Shown in pieces: positions 10,474-19,649 of a stretch of 64,000 bases of DNA (position 1 is its first letter; the number at the start of each line of letters is the position of its first letter). This stretch comes from Ahrensia kielensis DSM 5890. Its GTDB lineage: Bacteria; Pseudomonadota; Alphaproteobacteria; Rhizobiales; Rhizobiaceae. The notes under the pieces were generated by a model. It saw nothing but the letters and a program-made list of their open reading frames with translations. It ran no database searches and was not told the origin of the DNA. The translations under genes and the position numbers were made by a program. The stretch covers positions 186,001 to 250,000 of the forward strand of contig NZ_KB894529.1 of the NCBI RefSeq assembly GCF_000374465.1, given 5' to 3'.

Positions 10474-10616
10474 CCCTCATCCGACCTCGCTTTGCTCGGC
10501 CACCTTCTCCCGCTAGCAGGAGAAGGATAAGTGAAAACTGTCGGCGACGAAATAAATGTTTTCCCTTCGCCCGTTTACGGGAGAAGGTGGCCGAGCAAAG
10601 CGAGGTCGGATGAGGG
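10474..10616. repeat. Perfect 39-bp inverted repeat, rhizobial mosaic-type intergenic element
   Basis: Arms 10474-10512 and 10578-10616 are exact reverse complements (39 of 39) around 65 bp. The outer ends read CCCTCATCCGACCTCGC and its complement. Each arm's inner end forms its own small hairpin: CCTTCTCC/GGAGAAGG at 10503-10526, and a near copy at 10562-10587. The CCCTCATCC...CTTCTCCCG sequence type resembles short palindromic intergenic repeats widespread in Rhizobiales. The element starts 2 bp after the hisS stop and ends 4 bp before the ATG of the DUF559 gene. In the his mRNA it would form a very stable stem. Confidence 0.9.
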
Positions 10617-10618
10617 CA

Positions 10619-12124
10619 TTATTTTTGCGCAGCCAAAAGTTTTTTCACTTCATCAACAAGGCTGCCAGCCTCAATTTCAAATTGGCCGGGGCGGGCAGCG
10701 CGGTATTCCTCATTGGATTCAATCGCGGCGGCTTGACGCTTGCCTTCGATCATATCTTTGAGTTGAACTTTGCCGGATTGCCGCTCGTCATTGCCTTGAA
10801 TGATAACAATCGGGCAGCCGCGTTTATCCGCATAGCGCATTTGCTTGCTGAAATCTTTTGGGTTGCCCTGATACATCTCAGCGCGAATACCCGCGCCGCG
10901 TAAGTCCTGTACCATTTTTTGGTACGCGCCGAGGCTTTCCGTATCCTTGTCCATAACGGTGACAAGCACAGGTGCGAGCACGTCGTCCTGTCCTAATTTT
11001 CCAAGATTTTTGAGCGCCGTCATGAGGCGTGACACGCCGATGGAAAATCCGGTTGCAGGCACGTCTTGGCCTGTAAAGCGCTTGACTAAACCATCATAAC
11101 GACCGCCGCCGCCGACAGAACCGAATTGAACCTTTTCGCCCTTTTCATTGGTCACATCGAACAGAAGTTCGGCTTCATAAACAGGGCCGGTGTAATATTC
11201 GAGACCACGTACGACAGAGGGATCGATTTTGATGCGATCACGCTCATAACCGCAATTTTCAAAGATCGATTGCATGGTATTAAGTTCATTCGCGCCTGCA
11301 ATTAAGTTCGCGTTACGCTTGGTTTCATAAGGAGGCTTACCGATCACTTCAAAAAGCTCATCGGGAGTGCTTAAAATTACTATTCCAAATAACTCAGAGA
11401 TATCTTGTTCATCTAACCCAGCACCTTCAGTAAAATCACCGCTGTCATCTTTGCGGCCTTTACCCAAAAGCTGACGAACACCCTCTTCTCCAAACTTATC
11501 AAGCTTATCGAGTGAACGCAGTACCGTAAGCCGCTTTTCCGCATTTTCATCGCCGCCAAGCCCGATAGCTTCCATCACGCCGTCCAGCACTTTGCGGTTG
11601 TTAACGCGGATCACATAGTCGCCACGCGCAATGCCCAGCGCTTCCATCGTATCAGCCATCATCATGCACATTTCAGCATCGGCCTGAACGCCCGGTGCGC
11701 CAACCGTATCGGCATCAAACTGCATGAACTGGCGGAAGCGACCCGGCCCCGGCTTCTCGTTGCGGAACACCCAACCATTGCGATAGGTGCGATATGGCAG
11801 CGTGATCTCGTTGATGTTTTCAGCCACATGACGCGCCAGCGGCGCAGTCAGATCATAGCGCAAGCTCATCCATTGTTCGTCATCATCCTGAACAGAAAAA
11901 ACGCCAGCATTTGGCCGATCTGTATCTGGCAAAAACTTACCCAGACAATCGGTATATTCAAATGCAGGTGTTTCCACGGGGTCAAAACCATAGCGCTCAT
12001 AGACTTCGCGGATTTTACCGATCATCTCATCGGTTGCGCGAATGTCTGCCGCTGAGCGGTCCACAAAACCGCGCGGGCTACGCGCTTTGAGTTTCTGCGG
12101 TTTTTTCTTCTTTTTATCAGCCAT
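10619..12124 (-). CDS. hisS: Histidyl-tRNA synthetase
   Basis: This 501-aa class II synthetase attaches histidine to tRNA-His. Motif 2 region [20 protein letters not shown], the His-specific [24 protein letters not shown], and motif 3 [11 protein letters not shown] are visible, followed by the anticodon-binding domain. A lysine-rich start ([19 protein letters not shown]) is typical of alphaproteobacterial HisRS, and the length fits that clade rather than the shorter E. coli type. It heads the hisS-hisZ-hisG cluster, diverging from the B12 riboswitch-bluB unit. Its substrate tRNA-His, lacking encoded G-1, lies at 33265-33341. Confidence 0.97.
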   Translation of the reverse strand: MADKKKKKPQKLKARSPRGFVDRSAADIRATDEMIGKIREVYERYGFDPVETPAFEYTDCLGKFLPDTDRPNAGVFSVQDDDEQWMSLRYDLTAPLARHVAENINEITLPYRTYRNGWVFRNEKPGPGRFRQFMQFDADTVGAPGVQADAEMCMMMADTMEALGIARGDYVIRVNNRKVLDGVMEAIGLGGDENAEKRLTVLRSLDKLDKFGEEGVRQLLGKGRKDDSGDFTEGAGLDEQDISELFGIVILSTPDELFEVIGKPPYETKRNANLIAGANELNTMQSIFENCGYERDRIKIDPSVVRGLEYYTGPVYEAELLFDVTNEKGEKVQFGSVGGGGRYDGLVKRFTGQDVPATGFSIGVSRLMTALKNLGKLGQDDVLAPVLVTVMDKDTESLGAYQKMVQDLRGAGIRAEMYQGNPKDFSKQMRYADKRGCPIVIIQGNDERQSGKVQLKDMIEGKRQAAAIESNEEYRAARPGQFEIEAGSLVDEVKKLLAAQK

Positions 12125-12164
12125 TTCAGCACTTCATTTTATGAGAACATTTGTTGGCTTTCTC

Positions 12165-13114
<950 letters not shown>

Positions 13115-13130
13115 CGGCCGGTCCGCAATC

Positions 13131-13601
13131 TTATCTTGCGTAAGGCGAACGGCAGCGTTTGCGTCCACCATGATATGGCTGGAACGAATTATCCGATGCG
13201 CGGTAAGAGCGATATTTCGATTGGCACCAATTCACATGCAATGTGCCAACATTTATAATGCGCGGACGCGCTGGTGCACGGCGAATAACGCGTCTTGGCT
13301 CGACATGACGGCGCGGTGCAACGTGGATCGTTACTGAAAATGCGCCATGCGGAAAATAGTATCCGTTATGACGACGGTAGCCACGCCTGTGATGGCGGTA
13401 ACCGCGGTGACCATTGTAAAAGGCATGGCCTCTATGGCGATAAAACCCACGGCGGCGTTCTGAACCGACTTTTTGAACCAAGCCATCTGCTGGTGATGCA
13501 ATCGGCGCAATTGCGATTGGTGCCGCACTTGCCGATGTTGAAAAGCCGCAGCTTGCAGCAATTGAAATTGCGGCCGCAGCCAAGAATTTACTGATATTCA
13601 T
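13131..13601 (-). CDS. BA14K-family exported protein
   Basis: This 156-aa protein has a signal peptide ([17 protein letters not shown]..., cut near SASA/AP), a His/Arg/Tyr/Gly-rich middle ([19 protein letters not shown]), and a C-terminal BA14K-like module [19 protein letters not shown] ending in a conserved Cys and Pro. BA14K proteins, named from a Brucella immunoreactive antigen, are periplasmic or envelope-associated; a lectin-like role has been proposed. The second ATG (13601) is preferred because AGGGAG is 7 nt away, but only 1 nt from the first ATG at 13607. It converges on bluB with a 16-bp gap. Confidence 0.85.
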   Translation of the reverse strand: MNISKFLAAAAISIAASCGFSTSASAAPIAIAPIASPADGLVQKVGSERRRGFYRHRGHAFYNGHRGYRHHRRGYRRHNGYYFPHGAFSVTIHVAPRRHVEPRRVIRRAPARPRIINVGTLHVNWCQSKYRSYRASDNSFQPYHGGRKRCRSPYAR

Positions 13602-13710
13602 TATCATGCTCCCTGTTAAGGTTAAGCGTCCCTTAATTCCAATCTATCGCATTTTTTGCATCTGGCAAATTTATTGGCGGATATTATCACCAAATTGTCA
13701 CTTTGGTTTC

Positions 13711-14601
13711 ATGACACACATGTTAGCAGTGCGTTTTAACTGGACTATCGCCGTGCTTCTTTTTCTCATCACCGCCCTTGTTATGACCGCTTTTGCTGCA
13801 AACTCTGTTTTGGCACGGGCAGCCCTGCTCGGACCAACCATTGACCCTGCCAGCTTTACCACTGTTCGCCTGATAAGCGGTGCGGCAATGCTTGCTTTGC
13901 TACTGCTTACGCGAAAACAAACATCTATTCGCGGCCTTATCGGCGGCGGAAATTGGCACTCTGCCTTTTGGCTTTTTGCTTATGCGGTAACGCTTTCATT
14001 TGCCTATATCGGGCTGGATACTGGTGTGGGCGCACTGATTTTGTTTGCGCTTGTTCAAGCAACGATGATCGGTTGGAGCGTTTTTAAGGGCGACAGACCA
14101 ATCGTGCCTGAATGGGCTGGATTGATTATTGCTTTTAGCGCATTTGTCTGGCTGGTTTCGCCCGGACTTGAAGCACCGGACCCGTTCAGCGCATTTTTGA
14201 TGGCGCTTTCCGGCATCGCATGGGGCGCATATTCTTTGCGTGGGCGCGGCGCAACAGACCCGCTCAAAGCAACGGCTGGAAACTTCATTTTGGCCGTACC
14301 CATGGCAATTGCCGTTTCCGCGATCTGTTTTTCTCAAAACAATGCCAGCACATATGGCATATTGCTCGGCATTGCCTCCGGCGCCATCACATCGGGTATT
14401 GGCTATGCGATTTGGTATCGCGTATTGCCGCAATTATCAGCCATGCAAGGCAGTATCGTACAACTCACCGTGCCCGTCATCGCTGGTCTTGGCGGTCTTA
14501 TCTGGAGCGGCGAGCCATTTACGTTACGCTTCGTTCTCGGTTCCGTCTTTATATTGGGCGGCGTTGCACTTGCGATCATCAGCAAAACCAAACGCGTATG
14601 A
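13711..14601 (+). CDS. DMT-superfamily transporter (EamA domains)
   Basis: This 296-aa inner-membrane protein has about ten hydrophobic helices arranged as two EamA repeats. The first has NSVLARAALLGPTIDPASF and TVRLISGAAMLALLLL; the second has GIAWGAYSLRGRG and a YRVLPQLSAMQGSIVQLTVP stretch, typical of drug/metabolite exporters. The substrate cannot be inferred. The ATG at 13711 is chosen because upstream residues are polar and non-homologous; the next Met, 3 codons later, is possible. It diverges from the BA14K gene and converges on the DUF1801 gene. Confidence 0.88.
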   Translation: MTHMLAVRFNWTIAVLLFLITALVMTAFAANSVLARAALLGPTIDPASFTTVRLISGAAMLALLLLTRKQTSIRGLIGGGNWHSAFWLFAYAVTLSFAYIGLDTGVGALILFALVQATMIGWSVFKGDRPIVPEWAGLIIAFSAFVWLVSPGLEAPDPFSAFLMALSGIAWGAYSLRGRGATDPLKATAGNFILAVPMAIAVSAICFSQNNASTYGILLGIASGAITSGIGYAIWYRVLPQLSAMQGSIVQLTVPVIAGLGGLIWSGEPFTLRFVLGSVFILGGVALAIISKTKRV

Positions 14602-14604
14602 TTG

Positions 14605-14955
14605 TTATTTTTTCAGCTTATAAGTCAGCGCCATGCCGATGCAGTGCTTAAGCGCTTCGCGGTCATAATCCTGCCCTGCGACAAACATCAAAGCGCGGCT
14701 ACCACGATAATCAAAGGCGCTCGGATAAAGCTCTTTGAAGCGATCGACCAGCTTGGTGGTGCATATGAAGAACATGCCAACGGTTCCATCATCTTGGTTC
14801 GACAAACGAACCGAACTACCCGTATTTTTGCGCTTTGGTGTGAAGCTCGGCTGGCCCCATTTTAAACTTTCTTCGAGCGGTCCGATATTGTCGTTTTGAG
14901 CTGCAACCTCAAAAATAAGTGCGCGTAATTCTTCATATAGGCCGTATGAAGTCAT
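14605..14955 (-). CDS. DUF1801-like small protein
   Basis: This 116-aa protein resembles the DUF1801/YdhG-like fold: ESLKWGQPSFTPKR near residue 30, a GTVGMFFIC strand, then YPSAFDYRGSRALMF. The W-G-x-P-x-(Y/F) pattern is the recognisable part. Its start lies inside the 3' end of tag (23-bp overlap, different frame), with GAGGAAA about 8 nt before, so the two genes are translationally linked. The function of the family is not established; association with a DNA repair enzyme here is positional only. Confidence 0.75.
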   Translation of the reverse strand: MTSYGLYEELRALIFEVAAQNDNIGPLEESLKWGQPSFTPKRKNTGSSVRLSNQDDGTVGMFFICTTKLVDRFKELYPSAFDYRGSRALMFVAGQDYDREALKHCIGMALTYKLKK

Positions 14956-15556
14956 TGCGGATTTCCTCGATTTCTTGACGGCAGCAACATCCCTCTAAAT
15001 GGTCATTCACAAGCCCCATTGCCTGCATGAAAGCATAGATTGTTGTTGGCCCCACAAACGACCAGCCGCGCTTTTTTAGATCCTTGGAAATCTTGGCCGA
15101 AATATCAGTAAAGCCTGGAATAGCATCCTTCGTTACTTTAGCTGGGCGGTCTTGGCCGGATGGTTCAAACGCCCAAAAATAAGCAGCCAAAGAGCCAAAC
15201 TCTTTTTGCAATTCTTGTGCCCGCTGCGCGTTATTGATGGTTGATTTAATTTTGCCGCGGTGGCGCACAATGCTCGCATCATTAACGCAGCGCTCTATGT
15301 CGGCGTCGGTAAAAGCTGCAACCTTGTCGATGTCAAAACCTGCAAACGCTGCGCGAAACCCTTCGCGTTTGCGCAAAATTGTCAGCCATGAAAGCCCCGA
15401 CTGGAACCCTTCTAAGCACACCTTTTCAAACAGGCGCGTATCATCAATTACCGGCCGGCCCCATTCAGTATCGTGATAAATGCGATATTCATCCAAATCG
15501 CCATGCCACCAGCAGCTTTGCTTGCCATCTGGCCGTTCAACCAATCCATCGTTCAT
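14933..15556 (-). CDS. tag: DNA-3-methyladenine glycosylase I
   Basis: This 207-aa base-excision repair enzyme removes 3-methyladenine from alkylated DNA. Diagnostic parts are the N-terminal CWWHGDLDEYRIYHDTEWG, the helix-hairpin-helix-like EGFQSGLSWLTILRKREGFR, GRPVIDDTRLFEKVCLE, and the C-terminal GLVNDHLEGCCCR. The Cys/His residues at both ends form the Zn site known in this family. Length matches the family, with about 15 extra C-terminal residues that overlap the DUF1801 gene. Confidence 0.95.
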   Translation of the reverse strand: MNDGLVERPDGKQSCWWHGDLDEYRIYHDTEWGRPVIDDTRLFEKVCLEGFQSGLSWLTILRKREGFRAAFAGFDIDKVAAFTDADIERCVNDASIVRHRGKIKSTINNAQRAQELQKEFGSLAAYFWAFEPSGQDRPAKVTKDAIPGFTDISAKISKDLKKRGWSFVGPTTIYAFMQAMGLVNDHLEGCCCRQEIEEIRNDFIRPI

Positions 15557-15750
15557 ATATAGGTCCTATTCAGTTTTGATTCACCATTTACGGCAACACG
15601 CTAGTAACCTTGCTGAAAGCTTTCAGCCAAGAATCGCATTTTATTTATTTTGATTCATAATTGAGTCTTTGCTTTGAGTCATGTTCACACCAGAAGTCTG
15701 CTGACGTCTTATGTCAGCGGATATCGGGCAAAATGTTGAGAGTATGCTTG

Positions 15751-16491
15751 ATGAAGAGATTTTTACAACTATCGGCAGTTGCCGTTGCATTTGCGACGAT
15801 GCCTGCCCACGCTGGTGAGCGCTATGCTACACCGCCGCCGCTAACGCTAAGCCCTGATTTGGCAAGTCCATGGGTTTTACAACTCAAGCCAAATACCGTT
15901 ATTCGCGCGACTGCACCACAGCGCACTAAGCGCGTTATCGTCACGCGCAAAAAGCAGGTTAAACAACGCTACCAGCCAAGAGTTCAGCAGCGTGTTGCCG
16001 CGCTTAATCCGCCGAAACCGCCCGTTAAGGGCATTGATCCGATGTATCTGCCGCAGCAGGTCAATTATAATGGCGGTGAAAAGCCTGGTACGATCATTAT
16101 TTCTACACGCGACCGTTTTCTCTATTTCGTAGAGGCAGGCGGCAAAGCCATGCGCTATGGGGTTGGTGTTGGCAAACAAGGTTTTTCATGGACAGGCACA
16201 GAGCGTATTACGCGTAAACGTGAATGGCCATCGTGGACACCACCTGCGGAAATGATCGCGCGTGAAAAGAAAAAAGGTAAATTCCTACCTGCCTTTATGG
16301 AGGGCGGTCCGTCTAATCCACTCGGTGCACGTGCACTTTATCTTGGATCAACACTTTACCGAATTCATGGCACCAATGCGCCTTGGACAATTGGCGGTGC
16401 TGTATCATCGGGCTGTATTCGCATGCGCAATGAAGACGTTACCGATCTTTATAATCGTGCCAGTGTCGGCGCTAAAGTTATTGTTCAGTAG
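15751..16491 (+). CDS. Periplasmic L,D-transpeptidase (YkuD/ErfK family)
   Basis: This 246-aa protein has a signal peptide (MKRFLQLSAVAVAFATMPAHA, cut before GER), a basic linker of about 70 residues, and a YkuD domain. His206 lies in RIHGTN and Cys222 in SSGCIRMRNEDV. The catalytic Cys is intact; the usual His before Gly-Cys is Ser, common in alphaproteobacterial members. These enzymes form 3-3 peptidoglycan cross-links or attach proteins to peptidoglycan. The ATG at 15751 is supported by GAGAG 8 nt upstream and the signal peptide. It ends before a strong terminator. Confidence 0.9.
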   Translation: MKRFLQLSAVAVAFATMPAHAGERYATPPPLTLSPDLASPWVLQLKPNTVIRATAPQRTKRVIVTRKKQVKQRYQPRVQQRVAALNPPKPPVKGIDPMYLPQQVNYNGGEKPGTIIISTRDRFLYFVEAGGKAMRYGVGVGKQGFSWTGTERITRKREWPSWTPPAEMIAREKKKGKFLPAFMEGGPSNPLGARALYLGSTLYRIHGTNAPWTIGGAVSSGCIRMRNEDVTDLYNRASVGAKVIVQ

Positions 16492-16524
16492 CTAAGCGCC
16501 ATTTGTTCTTCGGGGGCGAAGGCA

Positions 16525-16566
16525 GAAGCCGCCGCTTGATCTCAAAAGAGGTCAGGCGGCGGCTTC
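16525..16566. terminator. Long hairpin between the L,D-transpeptidase gene and glcF
   Basis: A 19-bp stem with a few G-U pairs (outer part GAAGCCGCCGC/GCGGCGGCTTC) and an AAAA loop. The plus-strand side is followed by ATTTT. It lies between convergent genes and could serve both. Confidence 0.8.
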
Positions 16567-16588
16567 ATTTTGAGATTAAATTAAAACT

Positions 16589-17962
16589 CTACATTGAAGC
16601 TTGCGCGACCAAATCAGATAGGCTTGTGCGTTGCTCAGACATGTTTTGAACAGGCTTAGGGTCAGGTGCTTCAGAAGGTTTGTCCCCGCCATATGCCCAA
16701 TTTAAGAGCTCGATTGTATGAAGAAGCGGTATGTTCGTGGCCGTAGAAATTTGAGTGATACAGCCAATATTTCCGGTCGCAATGATATCTGCGTTTGTCG
16801 CCTCAATATTCTTCACTTTGCGCGCTTTTAACTGCGCAGAAATTTCAGGCTGCATGATGTTATATGTGCCTGCCGAGCCGCAGCACAAATGTCCCTCCGC
16901 AGGATTGCGCACTTCAAATCCAGCAGCCTTCAGCAAGGTTTTAGGTGCTTCGGTGATTTTTTGTCCATGTTGCATGGAGCAAGCCGAATGATACGCAACA
17001 ACAAGATTAGGCTTGATGGTTGGTTCGGGCATTTCGATGGATGCCAAATATTCGATAATGTCCATTGCTAACGCAGATACGCGCTTGGCTTTGTCAGCAT
17101 AATCGGGATCGAGCCGAAGCATATGACCGTAATCTTTGATCGTGGTTCCGCACCCAGAGGCTGTGATAATTATGGCATCTAATCCGCCATGTTCGACCTC
17201 ACGAGTCCAAACATCGACATTGCGCCGCGCATCACCCAATGCTTGTTCTTCACGCCCCATGTGATGGACCAGCGCACCGCAGCAGCCCTCACCTTCTGGC
17301 ACAATAACCTCTACGCCAATACGGTTAAGCAGTTTGATTGTTGCCTCATTGATTCCAGGTTTGAGGATGGGTTGGGCGCAGCCGCTAAGAATAGCAACGC
17401 GGCCGCGCTTTTCCTCTTCAGGTGCGTGTGTCGCAGGCAATGCAAAGGCAGAAGGCGAAGCAATTTTATTCGGCGCAAGTTCCAGCATTGCACCAAAGCT
17501 CTTAAGCGGCGGAATGGCTTTTAAAAGCGGCGCAAATGGCCGCCCCAATCGTGCCAAATAAAGCGACGCCTTAAAGCGATTTGGATATGGCAACACGGCT
17601 GCCAGCACGTTCCTTGTCAGCCTGTTGAAAAATGGGCGCTTGTAGGTTTTTTCAATATGAACCCGCGCATTATCAACCAGATGCATATAGTTCACACCCG
17701 ACGGGCATGTTGTCATGCAAGCAAGGCATGACAAGCAGCGATCAATATGCGTCACCGTTTTTTCATCTGCAGAACGGTTATTTTCCAACATATCCTTGAT
17801 GAGATAAATACGACCACGCGGACTATCTAGCTCATTGCCAAGCGTCACATAGGTTGGACATGTGGCCGTGCAAAAACCGCAATGCACACAAGAGCGTAAG
17901 ATTTTTTCCGATAGTGCAACGCCCGGATCTTCAAGCTGCTCAGATGTGAAATTAGTTTGCAT
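16589..17962 (-). CDS. glcF: Glycolate oxidase iron-sulfur subunit
   Basis: This 457-aa subunit carries two 4Fe-4S clusters (CVHCGFCTATCP near residue 25 and CLSCLACMTTCP near 75) and two CCG domains (GEGCCGAL and CCGSAGTYNI with HSACSMQHGQ). With GlcD and GlcE it oxidises glycolate to glyoxylate and passes electrons to the membrane quinone pool. It is the last gene of glcD-glcE-(membrane protein)-glcF. The C-terminal ~25 residues after WAYGGDKP are low in conservation. Full length for the family. Confidence 0.95.
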   Translation of the reverse strand: MQTNFTSEQLEDPGVALSEKILRSCVHCGFCTATCPTYVTLGNELDSPRGRIYLIKDMLENNRSADEKTVTHIDRCLSCLACMTTCPSGVNYMHLVDNARVHIEKTYKRPFFNRLTRNVLAAVLPYPNRFKASLYLARLGRPFAPLLKAIPPLKSFGAMLELAPNKIASPSAFALPATHAPEEEKRGRVAILSGCAQPILKPGINEATIKLLNRIGVEVIVPEGEGCCGALVHHMGREEQALGDARRNVDVWTREVEHGGLDAIIITASGCGTTIKDYGHMLRLDPDYADKAKRVSALAMDIIEYLASIEMPEPTIKPNLVVAYHSACSMQHGQKITEAPKTLLKAAGFEVRNPAEGHLCCGSAGTYNIMQPEISAQLKARKVKNIEATNADIIATGNIGCITQISTATNIPLLHTIELLNWAYGGDKPSEAPDPKPVQNMSEQRTSLSDLVAQASM

Positions 17963-17980
17963 GCCACATATCCAATATTA

Positions 17981-18358
17981 TTAAATCCACCAACTTTGCG
18001 GGTCTGGGATCGGTTCATTCCTGCCAAGTGCCATAAGGCCTTTGACAACGCGAATAACAGCCCAAATAGCAACGGCGATTGCAACAAACATTCCAATCAT
18101 AACAAAGATCAAAATTGCGGCGATCAAGCTATAAAGAAGGCCAATCCAAAATGTGCGGATGAGCCATGTGTAATGCGTCTCGGTGAAGCCGCCGGCTTTG
18201 CCTCGGTTCATATAAGCCATCACCAAGCCGATGATGGCAGGAATGCCGCTAAGCAGAAAAGATGCTAGAAATAGAATATAGATAAGCTGCGCGTTTTTAG
18301 GCCCAGCGCCAAGCCAATCGTCAGTCGCTATTGGTTGGCGGTTTTGGTCATCATTCAT
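17981..18358 (-). CDS. DUF4870-like membrane protein in the glc operon
   Basis: This 125-aa protein has three hydrophobic helices (about residues 24-50, 65-85 and 86-108) and a conserved end NEPIPDPQSWWI. A Y.NRG...F...HY.W.IRTFWIGLL pattern fits small DUF4870/TM2-like proteins. GAGAAGGA lies 8 nt before the ATG. It lies 18 bp before glcF and 75 bp after glcE on the same strand, so it is probably cotranscribed. Its function is unknown; membrane tethering of the oxidase is a guess from position. Confidence 0.75.
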   Translation of the reverse strand: MNDDQNRQPIATDDWLGAGPKNAQLIYILFLASFLLSGIPAIIGLVMAYMNRGKAGGFTETHYTWLIRTFWIGLLYSLIAAILIFVMIGMFVAIAVAIWAVIRVVKGLMALGRNEPIPDPQSWWI

Positions 18359-18433
18359 GATGTTTTCCTTCTCACATTGATGGATGTGGCCGAAGTAAAC
18401 CGCAGTTTTAATCTACGCTCAAGCAATGTTATT

Positions 18434-19648
18434 TTATACATCTGGTGACATGCGCCCGACATTGAAAAGACCACTCGGGTCCATTGCCATCTTAATGCGC
18501 TCAGAGAGTGCCGCCAAAGGTGCAATCTCAGGCTGGAATACGGCCGTCGAAGCACGGACCGGCTCAGATGCACGGATCAAAGTTGCATAGCCACCATGAT
18601 CTTTAACTATGTTCCTGACGATCTGGGCATTGGCGTTCGACACATCGTCTAATCTTAGCCAGACGAGCCCGCCTTGCCAGTCATAAAACACTTGCCCCTC
18701 AAGCTTGTTTAAAATAGCTGCGGCGACTTTATAACCGCTCATCGGTGCAACGGAAATACGCCAAACAGGGCGCTGGTCTTGATCTGCAAAAGGTAAAACA
18801 TCGCGGATCATTTTCCATAAGGCCAACGATGCGCGAGCATCAATTTCTTGAATATTTAACCCTTTGGGCAGACTTGCGATAACGCGATCACAGCGAACGC
18901 CAATGGTTTCTTTCAACCCCTCAAGCCGCATAAAAGTAATCCCGCCTTTTACGGGCGCATTCATAAGCTGTGATGCAATGTCTGCTGGCGCATGCGAAGC
19001 ACCTGTAACATCTGCGCTTGTTGCCATTGCCGTAGCCATAAGCTGCGCACCTTCCGCATCAGAAACATTGTGAATTGCCAATGTGATTTGTGTTTCAGGG
19101 CGCGGCAATACTTTGAAAGAAACCTCGGTTAAAAAGCCAAGCGTCCCCCATGAGCCGCCCATCAGTTTGACAAGATCGAGGCCCGTGACGTTCTTCATCA
19201 CCTGACCGCCATTTTTGATGATTTCACCAGAGCCATTGACAAACCGTACACCGAGCAGACTGTCACGTGCAGCGCCTGCCACATAGCGGCGCGGACCTGA
19301 CATGTTGCTTGCAGCAATACCGCCGATTGTTTGCTTGCCATTGGTGCCGAACAGTTTGCCGTAATTTGCCGGTTCAAAAACATGCATCTGTTTGTTTTTT
19401 GCAAGCGCTTTGTCGATTTCAGACAACAAAGTTCCTGCCTTGGCAACCATCACCAGTTCGGCGGGATCATATTGCGTTATTCCGCTCATTGCCGATGCGG
19501 AAATGATTTTGTCAGCGCTCACAGCATTGCCGATATCACGTTTCGTGCCGTTGCCTCTGATCTCCAGACGCGTGCCTTCACTGCGTGCATTCGTGATTAG
19601 CTGGGCAGCTTCGAGCTCATCTGCTGGTTTTAAAATTTTCAACGCCAT
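18434..19648 (-). CDS. glcE: Glycolate oxidase FAD-binding subunit
   Basis: This 404-aa protein has an FAD-binding type 4 domain: MVAKAGTLLSEIDKALAKN, then QTIGGIAASNMSGPRRYVAG and RDSLLGVRFVNGSGEIIKNG, as in GlcE. It is shorter than GlcD, lacks the linked C-terminal oxidase region and ends FNVGRMSPDV. It forms the second FAD subunit of glycolate oxidase. The start lies 1 bp after the glcD stop, so translation is coupled. Confidence 0.94.
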   Translation of the reverse strand: MALKILKPADELEAAQLITNARSEGTRLEIRGNGTKRDIGNAVSADKIISASAMSGITQYDPAELVMVAKAGTLLSEIDKALAKNKQMHVFEPANYGKLFGTNGKQTIGGIAASNMSGPRRYVAGAARDSLLGVRFVNGSGEIIKNGGQVMKNVTGLDLVKLMGGSWGTLGFLTEVSFKVLPRPETQITLAIHNVSDAEGAQLMATAMATSADVTGASHAPADIASQLMNAPVKGGITFMRLEGLKETIGVRCDRVIASLPKGLNIQEIDARASLALWKMIRDVLPFADQDQRPVWRISVAPMSGYKVAAAILNKLEGQVFYDWQGGLVWLRLDDVSNANAQIVRNIVKDHGGYATLIRASEPVRASTAVFQPEIAPLAALSERIKMAMDPSGLFNVGRMSPDV

Positions 19649-19649
19649 C

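Noticed and set aside
11450-11500. Unusual insert in HisRS ([16 protein letters not shown]) as a foreign insertion
   Set aside because: Alphaproteobacterial HisRS proteins are longer in this region, so it is probably ordinary for the clade.
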